Assembly: GCA_934307695.1 (NCBI GenBank) | Contig: CAKRCS010000020.1 | Coordinates: 1-33,584, forward strand | Reading direction: 5' to 3' | DNA: 33,584 nt | Origin: an uncultured Agathobacter sp. | Lineage (GTDB): Bacteria > Bacillota > Clostridia > Lachnospirales > Lachnospiraceae | Shown: positions 23,267-31,153 of the stretch, in pieces | How the letters are laid out: the number at the start of each line of letters is the position of its first letter | How positions within the stretch are numbered: position 1 is the first letter of the stretch | Translations under genes and position numbers: made by a program | The notes under the pieces: model-generated | The model's input: only the letters and a program-made list of their open reading frames with translations | What the model was told of the DNA's origin: nothing | Database searches by the model: none

Positions 23267-24334
23267 ATGCAGAACGAGCGGATACCTTTGATCATCCCGT
23301 CCTATGAGCCGGATGACCGACTGATCACTTTACTGCAGAATTTAAAATCTGCCGGATTTACCAATATTATCGTACTTGACGATGGCAGCGGGGATGCCTA
23401 TCAGGAACTATTTGCGCAGGCAGAAAAGGAGTACGGCTGCACACTTTTGCGCCACTACCGCAACATGGGTAAGGGGCGCGGACTGAAGGATGCGTTTAAC
23501 TATTGCCTGAACACGTTTCCGGACATGATCGGCTGTGTGACCGCGGATTCCGACGGACAGCATGTGCCGGAGGATATTCAAAAATGTATGGAAGAACTGG
23601 AGCGGCACCCGGATCATCTGGTCATGGGCTGCCGCAAGTTTTCCAAGGATGAGGTGCCGTGGAAAAGCGTCTACGGCAACACCATTACGAAAAATGTGTG
23701 CAAATGGCTTTGCGGGGTATCTGTCTCCGACACGCAGACTGGGCTTCGCGCGATACCAAAGGCTTTTATGGCGGAGCTTCTCAATGTGGACGGGGAGCGG
23801 TTTGAGTTTGAGACGAATATGCTGATCGCAAGCAAGGGCAGATACGAGATCTCGGAGGTAGAGATTCATACGATATACGACTCAATGGAAGACCACCAGA
23901 CACATTTTGATCCGGTGAAGGATTCCATACGCATCTACCGGATTTTTGGAAAAATGCTGTTAAAGTTTCTGCTGTCCTCACTTTCGTCGGCGGTGATCGA
24001 TCTGGCACTTTTCCAAGTATTCTGCAAATGCTTCCGACCGATTGATGCGGTGTTCTATGTGACGATTGCAGCGGTCGCAGCACGCGTGATCTCCGCAACC
24101 TATAATTATCTGGTCAACTACTCGCTTGTATTTAAGAGTGAGGAGAATAAGTGGAAGGCATTCGGAAAATACGCATTGCTGGCGGTGATCCAGATGACGC
24201 TCAGCGCTTCGCTTGTCACACTCGGCGTTTATCTGCTTTCGGCGGTGCCGGAGCTTGCAGTTAAGATCGTGGTGGACGTATTCCTGTTTGTTGTAAGCTA
24301 CTGGATTCAACGTGAGTTTGTATTTAAGAAATAA
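23267..24334 (+). CDS. Glycosyltransferase family 2 fused to a GtrA-like membrane domain
   Basis: A 355-residue fusion. Residues 1-225 form a GT-A glycosyltransferase: IIPSYEPDDRL, VLDDGSGD, MGKGRGLKDAF, the DxD-like ADSDGQH, and SDTQTGLRAIP. This matches polyprenyl-phosphate sugar transferases of the DPM1/GtrB type. Residues about 228-355 are a GtrA-type four-helix membrane domain (LLKFLLSSLSSAVIDLALF, VTIAAVAARVISATYNYLVNY, ending in SYWIQREFVFKK). GtrA proteins are thought to flip the lipid-linked sugar. One chain thus carries both steps, for glycosylation of a surface polymer. Confidence 0.92.
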   Translation: MQNERIPLIIPSYEPDDRLITLLQNLKSAGFTNIIVLDDGSGDAYQELFAQAEKEYGCTLLRHYRNMGKGRGLKDAFNYCLNTFPDMIGCVTADSDGQHVPEDIQKCMEELERHPDHLVMGCRKFSKDEVPWKSVYGNTITKNVCKWLCGVSVSDTQTGLRAIPKAFMAELLNVDGERFEFETNMLIASKGRYEISEVEIHTIYDSMEDHQTHFDPVKDSIRIYRIFGKMLLKFLLSSLSSAVIDLALFQVFCKCFRPIDAVFYVTIAAVAARVISATYNYLVNYSLVFKSEENKWKAFGKYALLAVIQMTLSASLVTLGVYLLSAVPELAVKIVVDVFLFVVSYWIQREFVFKK

Positions 24335-24347
24335 ATATAGAAGCAAA

Positions 24348-24391
24348 AAAGGATATTCCTGCCAGAACGCTGGTAAGAATATCCTTTCTTT
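24348..24391 (+). terminator. Terminator after the GT2-GtrA gene
   Basis: AAAGGATATTC (24348-24358) pairs with GAATATCCTTT (24377-24387), with an inner TGCCAG/CTGGTA stem, followed by CTTTTCTTT. Confidence 0.85.
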
Positions 24392-24407
24392 TCTTTACAG
24401 GGAAAAA

Positions 24408-24443
24408 TAAAAAATGCTCCGCAGGGGTGCCACCCACACGGAG
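24408..24443 (-). terminator. Terminator of the HD-GYP gene (minus strand)
   Basis: The CTCCG/CGGAG arms (24417-24421/24439-24443) and an inner GGGT/ACCC pair form a hairpin. On the minus strand it is followed by a T-run (complement of the A-run at 24408-24414). Confidence 0.75.
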
Positions 24444-24455
24444 TTGAAAATCACG

Positions 24456-25553
24456 CTACAGGATGATAATGCTTGCACATTTTAGATCCTCACCGAGGTC
24501 ATAGACCTTGCCGCTTTCCACCCCGACCACGACCGGGCGGAGAATATAGTGCGGATTATTGCGGACAACGCGGGCACGCTCCCCATTGCTGAGATCGACC
24601 AGTGAATCCACCGGGTAAAGGATCATACTTTCCAAGAAACTCTTCATGGCTGCCATGTTCAGTTCACTTGTCATGGACATGATGATTTCGACGGCATCCC
24701 GCTGGGAAAACGCGGATTTGTAAGGGCGCTCGGTGACGAGCGCATCATAGACATCAGAGACTGACAGGATTTGTGCGTACTTGCAGATCTTGGACTCGCC
24801 GACACCGAGCGGATAGCCTTTGCCATTCATTTTTTCATGGTGCTGGAGAACTCCAAGGCAGACTTCCCTGCTGAACTCCGGGCGTTCGCAGATCATGTGG
24901 TAACCGTAAACGGAATGCTGCTGCATGATGGCAAATTCCTTGTCATCGAGCTTACCCGGTTTGTTCAGAATCTCGTTTGGAATCTTGGTCTTGCCAATGT
25001 CATGGAGCAGTCCGGACACACCGATCTCGTAAACCTCTTTCTTAGGCAGCCCCTGCTGCTTGGCAAGGATCATCGAGATTGTTGCAACATCAACGCTGTG
25101 CTTGAAGGTGTATTCGTCGCTGGTCTTGAGCGCACTGATATCGATGGCAATCGCATCATTATTGTCGATCGCGGACATCAGCTCATCGGCAATGCTATCC
25201 GTTGCATTCGCCAGATCATCGGAAGCGGTATTGCTGTAAATATACTGGATACCCTCGGAAACTCTCTTCCTTACGCTGTCAGACAATGTAACCTTGGAGC
25301 GGTCATCGGTGCGGAGCCGGTCAACATTCCTGCGGGCAGCAACGGAAAGAACCTTGTCCGGGTCATCCGGATCGTATTCGCCATCTTGAATATATACCGC
25401 CATCACGCCGAGCCTGATGAGGGAGTCGATGACATATTCGTCGAGGATGCTGCCGCGCTCTACCAGATTGCGCCCCATCCGGTCCACAACCACCTGATCG
25501 ATCTTCATGCCGGGCTTTAATTGTCTTGTTCGCATGTACTTGCGTCGAATCAT
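24456..25553 (-). CDS. HD-GYP domain protein, putative cyclic-di-nucleotide phosphodiesterase
   Basis: A 365-residue cytosolic protein. The N-terminal ~130 residues resemble the DUF3391-type region often found before HD-GYP (QLKPGMKIDQVVVDRMGRNLVERGSILDEYVIDSLIRLGV). The HD-GYP domain (about 140-300) shows HSVDVATISMILA, the metal pair in LLHDIGKTKIP, QQHSVYGY, the HHEKMNGKGYP signature and SVSDVYDALVTERPYK. The key His/Asp residues are present, so hydrolysis of c-di-GMP or a related messenger is expected. A short C-terminal PilZ-like or SH3-like tail follows. ATG 25553 has AGGGGG at good spacing. Confidence 0.9.
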   Translation of the reverse strand: MIRRKYMRTRQLKPGMKIDQVVVDRMGRNLVERGSILDEYVIDSLIRLGVMAVYIQDGEYDPDDPDKVLSVAARRNVDRLRTDDRSKVTLSDSVRKRVSEGIQYIYSNTASDDLANATDSIADELMSAIDNNDAIAIDISALKTSDEYTFKHSVDVATISMILAKQQGLPKKEVYEIGVSGLLHDIGKTKIPNEILNKPGKLDDKEFAIMQQHSVYGYHMICERPEFSREVCLGVLQHHEKMNGKGYPLGVGESKICKYAQILSVSDVYDALVTERPYKSAFSQRDAVEIIMSMTSELNMAAMKSFLESMILYPVDSLVDLSNGERARVVRNNPHYILRPVVVGVESGKVYDLGEDLKCASIIIL

Positions 25554-25748
25554 TTTGTTTCCCCCTAAAATAAAAATGTTCTCCGTAGTATGATATAAAA
25601 ATGCCGAAAGGCAGAAAAACTCTTTGTCAATAATTTAACATATTTTCCGCGAAAAGTCTATGGAAAAGCAGGGGGGATTATATTATGATAGAGGTGTTAA
25701 CAAAGGACGTTTGACTTGATTTCTCAGTAAATCGGAATGGAGTGTATT

Positions 25749-26651
25749 ATGTCTTGGACAAGCAGAATGATTCGTTATTATTTCAATAAGAGTGATTGCG
25801 CCCGCGATGCGGGGCTGACCACCCCGGATGATGTTGTACGATATGATGACATCGCATATGGAAAGAATAAAAAGTGGCAGGTGCTGGATGTGTACCGCCC
25901 AAAAAGCAAAGACTGCGCACTTGAAGCGCTTCCGGTGATCATCAGTGTTCATGGTGGCGGCTGGGTATACGGCTCGAAGGAGGTGTACCAGTTTTACTGC
26001 ATGAGTCTGGCGCAGAGGGGCTTTGCCGTTGTCAATTTTACATACCGCCTTGCACCGGAGTTTAAGTTCCCGGCAGCAGTCGAGGACACGGACGCGGTAT
26101 TTCATTGGGTACGGTCACATGCGAAGGAGTACGGATTTGATGTAGATAATATCTTTGGCGTGGGAGACTCGGCAGGAGGACATCTGCTTTGCCTGTATTC
26201 CGCTATGTGTACCAACCCGGATTATGAAAAAAAGCTTGGCTTTTTGCCGGATGACAGCAGAAAACCACCGCGCGCAGTCGCACTAAACTGCGGTGTGTAT
26301 CAAATCGACCTCGGACCGTCAGGACGCAAAAATGATAAGCGGCTGATGCGTGATGTGCTAAAGCATCACGGAAACAAGGACGAGATCGAATGCATCAATC
26401 CGCTTCCTTATATTACGGAAAATTTCCCGGCGACCTTCATCATGACCGCAAACCATGACAGTACGGTCGATGCGGTGCAGGCACAGATGCTGCTTGCAAG
26501 GCTGCGGGAGCTGCGCTGCGATTACACATTCCGGGTATATGGTACGGAGGAAAAGCCGCTCGATCACGTTTTTCACTGCAACGTGCGTCTGGAGGCAGCT
26601 GCCGACTGCAATACCGATGAATGCGCTTTTTTCCACAATCATTTGGAATAA
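25749..26651 (+). CDS. Alpha/beta hydrolase, hormone-sensitive-lipase-like esterase
   Basis: A 300-residue protein. ATG 25749 follows GGAG (25739-25742) by 6 nt; the in-frame ATG at 25737 overlaps that SD. Motifs: the oxyanion-hole VHGGGWVYGSK, YRLAPEFKFPAAVEDT, the nucleophile elbow GVGDSAGGHL, an acid in TANHDSTVD and the catalytic His in LDHVFHCN. This is the BD-FAE/HSL carboxylesterase pattern, and there is no signal peptide, so it acts in the cytosol on short-chain esters. Its natural substrate is unknown. It lies just upstream of guaA, which has its own promoter. Confidence 0.88.
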   Translation: MSWTSRMIRYYFNKSDCARDAGLTTPDDVVRYDDIAYGKNKKWQVLDVYRPKSKDCALEALPVIISVHGGGWVYGSKEVYQFYCMSLAQRGFAVVNFTYRLAPEFKFPAAVEDTDAVFHWVRSHAKEYGFDVDNIFGVGDSAGGHLLCLYSAMCTNPDYEKKLGFLPDDSRKPPRAVALNCGVYQIDLGPSGRKNDKRLMRDVLKHHGNKDEIECINPLPYITENFPATFIMTANHDSTVDAVQAQMLLARLRELRCDYTFRVYGTEEKPLDHVFHCNVRLEAAADCNTDECAFFHNHLE

Positions 26652-26655
26652 GGGC

Positions 26656-26684
26656 TTGCGAAGGACTGCGGCGTAGCATATAAT
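26656..26684 (+). promoter_or_regulatory. guaA promoter
   Basis: TTGCGA (26656-26661), exactly 17 bp, TATAAT (26679-26684). The predicted start near 26691 leaves a leader of about 28 nt, too short for a purine riboswitch. Confidence 0.65.
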
Positions 26685-26718
26685 TACAAGAAGATTTTCA
26701 AACATGGAGGAAAACAGA

Positions 26719-28368
26719 ATGGATCAGGAAAAAGTCATCGTCATTGACTTTGGAGGACAGTATAACCAGTTAGTTGCCCGCCGTGTCCGTGAGTGCAATG
26801 TGTATTGCGAGATTTATTCATACCGCACGGATATTGAGCAGATCAAGGCAATGAACCCAAAGGGAATTATTCTGACGGGCGGACCGAATAGCTGCTACGA
26901 AGAAAATTCACCGACCTACACAAAGGAGCTGTTTGAGCTTGGCATCCCGGTGCTGGGACTTTGCTATGGCGCACAGCTTATGATGCATGTGTTGGGTGGC
27001 AAGGTAGAAAAGGCACCTGTCCGTGAATACGGAAAAACAGATGTGTATGTGGATGCAGCATCACCGCTTTTTGCAGGTGTCGGGACAAGCGTTGACAAGA
27101 ATGACATCCCGGTACTTGACGTTGCGCCGGAGATGAAGGAAGACCACAAGAGCGATGACCATCATACGGTTTGCTGGATGAGCCATTTTGATTATATCAG
27201 CAAGGTTGCACCGGGATTTTCCGTTGTGGCACATACGGCAGACTGCCCGGTTGCCACTGCAGAGAACCGCGAGAAAAACCTGTATGCGATCCAGTTCCAT
27301 CCGGAGGTGCTTCACACGCAGGAGGGAAGCAGGATGCTTCACAATTTTGTGCGCGGCGTATGCGGTTGTGCAGGAACCTGGCGTATGGATTCCTTTGTTG
27401 AGAGCGCTATCCGCGAGATCCGTGAGAAGGTCGGTGATGGAAAGGTGCTTCTGGCACTGTCCGGCGGCGTAGACTCTTCCGTGCTTGCTGCACTTCTTGC
27501 AAAAGCAATCGGAAAGCAGCTCACCTGCGTGTTCGTAGATCACGGACTTCTCCGCAAGAACGAAGGGGATGAGGTAGAGGGCGTTTTCGGAAAGAACGGC
27601 TCTTTTGACATCAACTTTGTCCGTGTCAATGCACAGGAGCGCTACTATGCAAAGCTTGCAGGCGTGACCGAGCCGGAGCAGAAGCGTAAGATCATCGGCG
27701 AGGAATTTATCCGAGTGTTCGAGGAAGAAGCAAAGAAGATCGGAACCGTAGACTTCTTGGCACAGGGAACCATCTACCCGGATGTTGTCGAGTCCGGACT
27801 TGGTGGAGAATCCGCAGTGATCAAGTCTCACCACAATGTCGGAGGGCTTCCGGATTACGTTGATTTCAAGGAGATCATCGAGCCGCTGCGCAACCTGTTC
27901 AAGGACGAAGTGCGAAAAGCCGGTCTGGAGCTGGGGCTTCCGGATTACCTTGTATACCGTCAGCCATTCCCAGGACCGGGACTTGGCATCCGTATCATCG
28001 GTGAAGTAACCGCCGAAAAAGTCCGCATCGTGCAGGACGCAGATTACATCTACCGCGAGGAGATCGATGGCGCAGCAGCTGCCTACAAGGAAGAACATGG
28101 CGAGAATCCTTCCTGGATGCCGAACCAGTATTTTGCAGCACTCACCAACATGCGCAGCGTCGGTGTCATGGGCGATGAGCGTACCTACGACTACGCAGTC
28201 GCAGTCCGCGCAGTCCGTACCGTTGATTTCATGACCGCAGAAGCCGCCGAAATCCCATTCGAGGTACTGCAGACCGTCATGAGCAGAATTATAAATGAAG
28301 TCCGCGGGGTGAACCGGGTATTCTATGATCTGACGAGTAAGCCACCAGGGACGATTGAGTTTGAATAA
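26719..28368 (+). CDS. guaA: GMP synthase (glutamine-hydrolysing)
   Basis: A 549-residue enzyme converting XMP to GMP with glutamine and ATP. ATG 26719 has GGAGG ending 8 nt upstream, while the in-frame ATG at 26704 lacks a site. The amidotransferase domain carries the nucleophile Cys82 in GLCYGAQLM and the His/Glu of QFHPEVLHT. The ATP-pyrophosphatase loop LSGGVDSS is at residues 247-254, followed by the GLRxxE-like and dimerisation regions, ending in KPPGTIEFE. It is some 25-35 residues longer than usual because of a charged, His-containing insert (about 27080-27166) before CWMSHFDYI. The 3' end of guaA is a known integration hotspot, and a mobile element follows here. Confidence 0.95.
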   Translation: MDQEKVIVIDFGGQYNQLVARRVRECNVYCEIYSYRTDIEQIKAMNPKGIILTGGPNSCYEENSPTYTKELFELGIPVLGLCYGAQLMMHVLGGKVEKAPVREYGKTDVYVDAASPLFAGVGTSVDKNDIPVLDVAPEMKEDHKSDDHHTVCWMSHFDYISKVAPGFSVVAHTADCPVATAENREKNLYAIQFHPEVLHTQEGSRMLHNFVRGVCGCAGTWRMDSFVESAIREIREKVGDGKVLLALSGGVDSSVLAALLAKAIGKQLTCVFVDHGLLRKNEGDEVEGVFGKNGSFDINFVRVNAQERYYAKLAGVTEPEQKRKIIGEEFIRVFEEEAKKIGTVDFLAQGTIYPDVVESGLGGESAVIKSHHNVGGLPDYVDFKEIIEPLRNLFKDEVRKAGLELGLPDYLVYRQPFPGPGLGIRIIGEVTAEKVRIVQDADYIYREEIDGAAAAYKEEHGENPSWMPNQYFAALTNMRSVGVMGDERTYDYAVAVRAVRTVDFMTAEAAEIPFEVLQTVMSRIINEVRGVNRVFYDLTSKPPGTIEFE

Positions 28369-28374
28369 TGTACA

Positions 28375-28419
28375 CGAGCCAAGAAATGCCGAATTTACGG
28401 CGTTTCTTGGCTCGTTTTT
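28375..28419 (+). terminator. guaA terminator
   Basis: CGAGCCAAGAAA (28375-28386) pairs perfectly with TTTCTTGGCTCG (28403-28414), with an inner CCG/CGG pair, then TTTTT. Confidence 0.9.
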
Positions 28420-28471
28420 GGTTAAGTGACAATCAAATGACAATAATTTTGGAAATTATTCTGTATGTTTT

Positions 28472-29152
28472 TCAATTTGTATGTGTATCATTTTCTTTTG
28501 CATAAAAAAGTTTTATTTGTCGTAAATCATATATTAAATCATCGTATTTATTATAATCCCTGTATAGAATATCTTTTATAATTGGTGTTAATGAAAAGAT
28601 AAGTGAAAAAGTTAATAATACAAGAACTATAACTTGAGCTGACATAGTAATCATCTCATCTGTGGTGGCAGCATTGCCAATTTTTTGCGCGACAAAGGCG
28701 ATTATAGGAACAATTATTGCACCTAAAGTTTTAAGGGGCGTTTTTAAGGGAGCTATATAATCGCATTGGATTTGTGCAAGTTTTGCTTCTTCAATTAGCA
28801 TATCAAGTGAGTCAGGATTTTGAATGTCTATTCTGTAGTCTTTTAATACATTAATGGTCATATTCATTCTTTTTTCAGAATAGGGTGCATAATGTTGTTG
28901 AAGCATTACTTCAAGATTTCTTTTTGTAGAATCAATTATAAAAAAGACTATAAGTGATAGAGCTCCTAATCCTATTGGAATATATGAAGCCCATGTTTGT
29001 CGAAAGATTAAAAGTATACCACTAGTAATGGCACTGGCAAAAAGAATGATTACGAAAATCTTGCGGTAAAGCGGTAGTTTGGTGAATGGAATTGTACTTT
29101 TGATATTCTTTAATCCAATTTTATAGCTGATAAATAAATCACAAAATCTCAT
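28472..29152 (-). CDS. Predicted four-TM membrane protein, unknown function
   Basis: A 226-residue protein I do not recognise. Two membrane hairpins are visible: segments at about 31-50 and 53-72, then a soluble, Lys/Asp/Gln-rich stretch of about 70 residues (including APYSEKRMNMTINVLKDYRID), then segments at about 143-160 and 168-191, and a charged tail. Both termini and the central region are predicted cytosolic. The DNA is clearly more A+T-rich than the chromosomal genes on the left. It lies 15 nt behind the DUF6414-like gene on the same strand, so the two are co-transcribed and probably act together. A membrane effector or anchor role is only a guess. Confidence 0.75.
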   Translation of the reverse strand: MRFCDLFISYKIGLKNIKSTIPFTKLPLYRKIFVIILFASAITSGILLIFRQTWASYIPIGLGALSLIVFFIIDSTKRNLEVMLQQHYAPYSEKRMNMTINVLKDYRIDIQNPDSLDMLIEEAKLAQIQCDYIAPLKTPLKTLGAIIVPIIAFVAQKIGNAATTDEMITMSAQVIVLVLLTFSLIFSLTPIIKDILYRDYNKYDDLIYDLRQIKLFYAKENDTHTN

Positions 29153-29167
29153 TTGTATAACTCCTTT

Positions 29168-30061
29168 TTATTCGTAGTATATTGCAATAGGATGCACAAT
29201 GTTTAAAGAAGATTGTTGCCCAAAAAATGAAAGCATAATTTGATTCAAACCTATTCCAACCTGAGCTAATGGTGATACACCTGAGCTTTCATCAGTATCG
29301 GTAGCGGTTTCTATTCTGTTTGTTATGTATCCAAGAACTTTGATTTTTCCACCGAATTTAAAGGATGTCATATTAATGTTATCACGCATATATTTGTCAT
29401 TTAGCACAACCATATTATCTGCAATACATAAAGTTCTTCGATATGGAACAAGTGTGTAAAGCATATCAATTATATCTTTTATATCATCATAACTTTTATC
29501 AGATTCAGCACACTTACTTTTGGAAAGGTTAGTATAGTTTTTCTTGATCTCATTGAAATTAGCACCTTCTTGACTTAATTCAATATCTTGTTGTATTTTA
29601 AGTAATGCTTGTATTTTGTCACGTTGGCTCTTTTTTAAAAAATCAAGAAATTTTTTGTCACCAAATATTTTTTTATAATAGTCCAAATCCATAATATAGA
29701 ATTCGTCGTTGATTTCTATAAAATCTCCAATAGTATGATTTGATAAAAGATTATTTTGGTTCAAGTAATTCATAAGTTGATCAAAAGCATTGTCATGTAA
29801 AAGCTTGGTTTGTACATCGCTGATTAACTCTGTATTAGATGTATCTTTTAGATGCCGATATGTGAAATCTATTTTACCTTCAATACCTTTTCCAAAAACT
29901 TTTAAATCAGTATCGGCACCTATATTAGATGTACGTTCAGATTGTTTATCCGATGTTTGACTCGATTGAGTTTCTGTTTCCTGTGTTTGGACTAATCCAT
30001 CATATATTTGTGCGATATATGAGTTAAGTGTATCCGTATCTAAATATATAAAACGTCGCAT
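29168..30061 (-). CDS. DUF6414-like protein
   Basis: A 297-residue protein starting MRRFIYLDTDTLNSYIAQIYDGLVQ. This opening, a Gln/Thr/Ser-rich segment, and the block FGKGIEGKIDFTY then TELISDVQTKLLHDNAFDQLMNYL, match what I remember of the DUF6414 family. The middle is Lys-rich and helical (about 130-185); the C-terminal ~100 residues are beta-rich (RRTLCIADNMVVLND, FKFGGKIKVLGYITN, LNIVHPIAIYYE). No membrane segment or nuclease motif is evident. It is A+T-rich like its partner. It is preceded 34 nt upstream by the XRE repressor gene on the same strand and followed by the four-TM gene. Function is not established; its position on a mobile element makes a host-defence or stress role possible. 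Confidence 0.65.
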   Translation of the reverse strand: MRRFIYLDTDTLNSYIAQIYDGLVQTQETETQSSQTSDKQSERTSNIGADTDLKVFGKGIEGKIDFTYRHLKDTSNTELISDVQTKLLHDNAFDQLMNYLNQNNLLSNHTIGDFIEINDEFYIMDLDYYKKIFGDKKFLDFLKKSQRDKIQALLKIQQDIELSQEGANFNEIKKNYTNLSKSKCAESDKSYDDIKDIIDMLYTLVPYRRTLCIADNMVVLNDKYMRDNINMTSFKFGGKIKVLGYITNRIETATDTDESSGVSPLAQVGIGLNQIMLSFFGQQSSLNIVHPIAIYYE

Positions 30062-30095
30062 AATTAAAATTCCTTTCTATGTAAGTATATTATTT

Positions 30096-30737
30096 TTACT
30101 CCTTCTTCGGCTTCCTCTTCCTCTTCACATATGAGAAATCCGGAAATAAGTCTTTCAGCAGCTGAGCAGTTTCTGCTGCCTTTTCATCCTCATTCAGATT
30201 CTGAACCAGCAGTTGGTCGTCATCGTTAAGATTCAACGAAACAGTATATTCTTTAGCCGGAACTATCGGATTCATCGGAAACTTTATCTCTTTAAGATAA
30301 TAATCCGTTTCGGTTATTTCGCCATTCTCCAGCTTGTCTCGCAGGCGTGCCCAATAGTCAACCATCTTCTTGAAGTTATCGAGGTCTTCCTGCGGGCGGG
30401 GACCGGCACTTGGAAGCCGTTCTTCAAATTTGAAGCATATTTCTCCGTCCTTCATTGTAGGGCGTAGTCCGTATGCCCATTCGATGTCAAACAGAACATG
30501 GAGTGCACTGAAGATATTGGAAACATTCGGATCTGATAATGCATAAAAACTGACACCTAGATTGTTGGCAATATTGAGCAAAGTCGCTTCGTCCGGATAT
30601 CGGTTTCCGAGCTCGTAGTTTCGGATTGTGGATTCGTTTAGTCCGCATTTATCTGCCAATTCCTTTTGCGTCATTTCTGCCGCAATTCTGAAATTTCTAA
30701 TTAAAAAGCCTACCCGGCTGGTGAATTTTTCGCCCAT
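30096..30737 (-). CDS. XRE-family repressor of the mobile element
   Basis: A 213-residue protein starting MGEKFTSRVGFLIRNFR at 30737, where AAGGAG lies 8 nt upstream. The helix-turn-helix MTQKELADKCGLNESTIRNYELG occupies about residues 22-45, with NNLGVSFYALSD completing the domain. The remaining ~140 residues contain no known enzymatic motif and end in a basic tail (KRKRKPKKE). It is divergent from the xis/int genes across a region with three palindromic operators, one covering its own promoter, the layout of a lysogeny-type switch. Its G+C content is closer to the element backbone than to the two following genes. Confidence 0.85.
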   Translation of the reverse strand: MGEKFTSRVGFLIRNFRIAAEMTQKELADKCGLNESTIRNYELGNRYPDEATLLNIANNLGVSFYALSDPNVSNIFSALHVLFDIEWAYGLRPTMKDGEICFKFEERLPSAGPRPQEDLDNFKKMVDYWARLRDKLENGEITETDYYLKEIKFPMNPIVPAKEYTVSLNLNDDDQLLVQNLNEDEKAAETAQLLKDLFPDFSYVKRKRKPKKE

Positions 30738-30814
30738 TTTAACAGCTCCTTGTAAGTGAAATGAGTGTTGTAGCATGTATGAAAACACGAGGTACAAATC
30801 ATACATATACATAG

Positions 30815-30925
30815 ATTATAACATCAACAGTACAAAAGTGAAATGTTTTTTGTTAAAAAGTATTGACAGTGCAAAAATGAACTGTTAATATAAAACACAT
30901 TAAAACCGTTCAGAAATGAACTGAA
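30815..30925. promoter_or_regulatory. Divergent promoter region with three evenly spaced operators
   Basis: Three 22-bp sites at 30826-30847, 30865-30886 and 30904-30925 share ACAGT-N-CA-N4-TG-N-ACTGT; their starts are exactly 39 bp apart. Site 2 contains the -35 TTGACA (30863-30868) of a rightward promoter (17 bp, TAATAT 30886-30891) for xis/int. Site 1 overlaps the -35 region of a leftward promoter whose -10 TATAAT reads on the minus strand at 30815-30820. Site 3 carries a perfect GTTCA-N4-TGAAC dyad. They are probably targets of the XRE repressor. Confidence 0.75.
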
Positions 30926-30955
30926 TAATAAACGAAAGAGAGGAGGCATTTGCTT

Positions 30956-31153
30956 ATGGAGAACAAACGATTTTTAACAGCGCAGGATGTCATGGAAATG
31001 CTGGATGTATCACTATCCTATGTGTATAAGCTGATACGGCGACTGAATGCAGAACTTGAGTCTGAAGGATTTGTGACAATAAAAGGGCGTGTCAGCACGC
31101 AGTATTTTATGGAACGAATCTACGGACTGTCCATAGATAAGGAGGTGGGATAG
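30956..31153 (+). CDS. Excisionase-like helix-turn-helix protein
   Basis: A 65-residue protein (MENKRFLTAQDVMEMLDVS), an HTH_17/MerR-like fold used by Xis proteins and DNA-binding accessory factors. The motif LTAQDVMEMLDVSLSYVYKLIRRLNAEL is the DNA-binding helix pair. ATG 30956 follows AGGAGG by 9 nt; TTG 30950 is too close. Its TAG is followed immediately by the integrase ATG (31154). Such proteins steer the tyrosine integrase towards excision. Confidence 0.8.
   Translation: MENKRFLTAQDVMEMLDVSLSYVYKLIRRLNAELESEGFVTIKGRVSTQYFMERIYGLSIDKEVG

Noticed and set aside
26652..26718. Possible purine riboswitch before guaA
   Set aside because: A consensus promoter within this gap leaves a leader of only about 28 nt, too short for an aptamer.
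28375..28419. guaA hairpin as a bidirectional terminator for the four-TM gene
   Set aside because: On the minus strand the stem is followed by GTGTACATTATTC, with no T-run, so it can only serve guaA.
27061..28443. A 460-codon open frame on the minus strand opposite guaA
   Set aside because: It is fully antisense to an unmistakable GMP synthase, its translation resembles no protein family, and codon bias of the real gene explains its openness.
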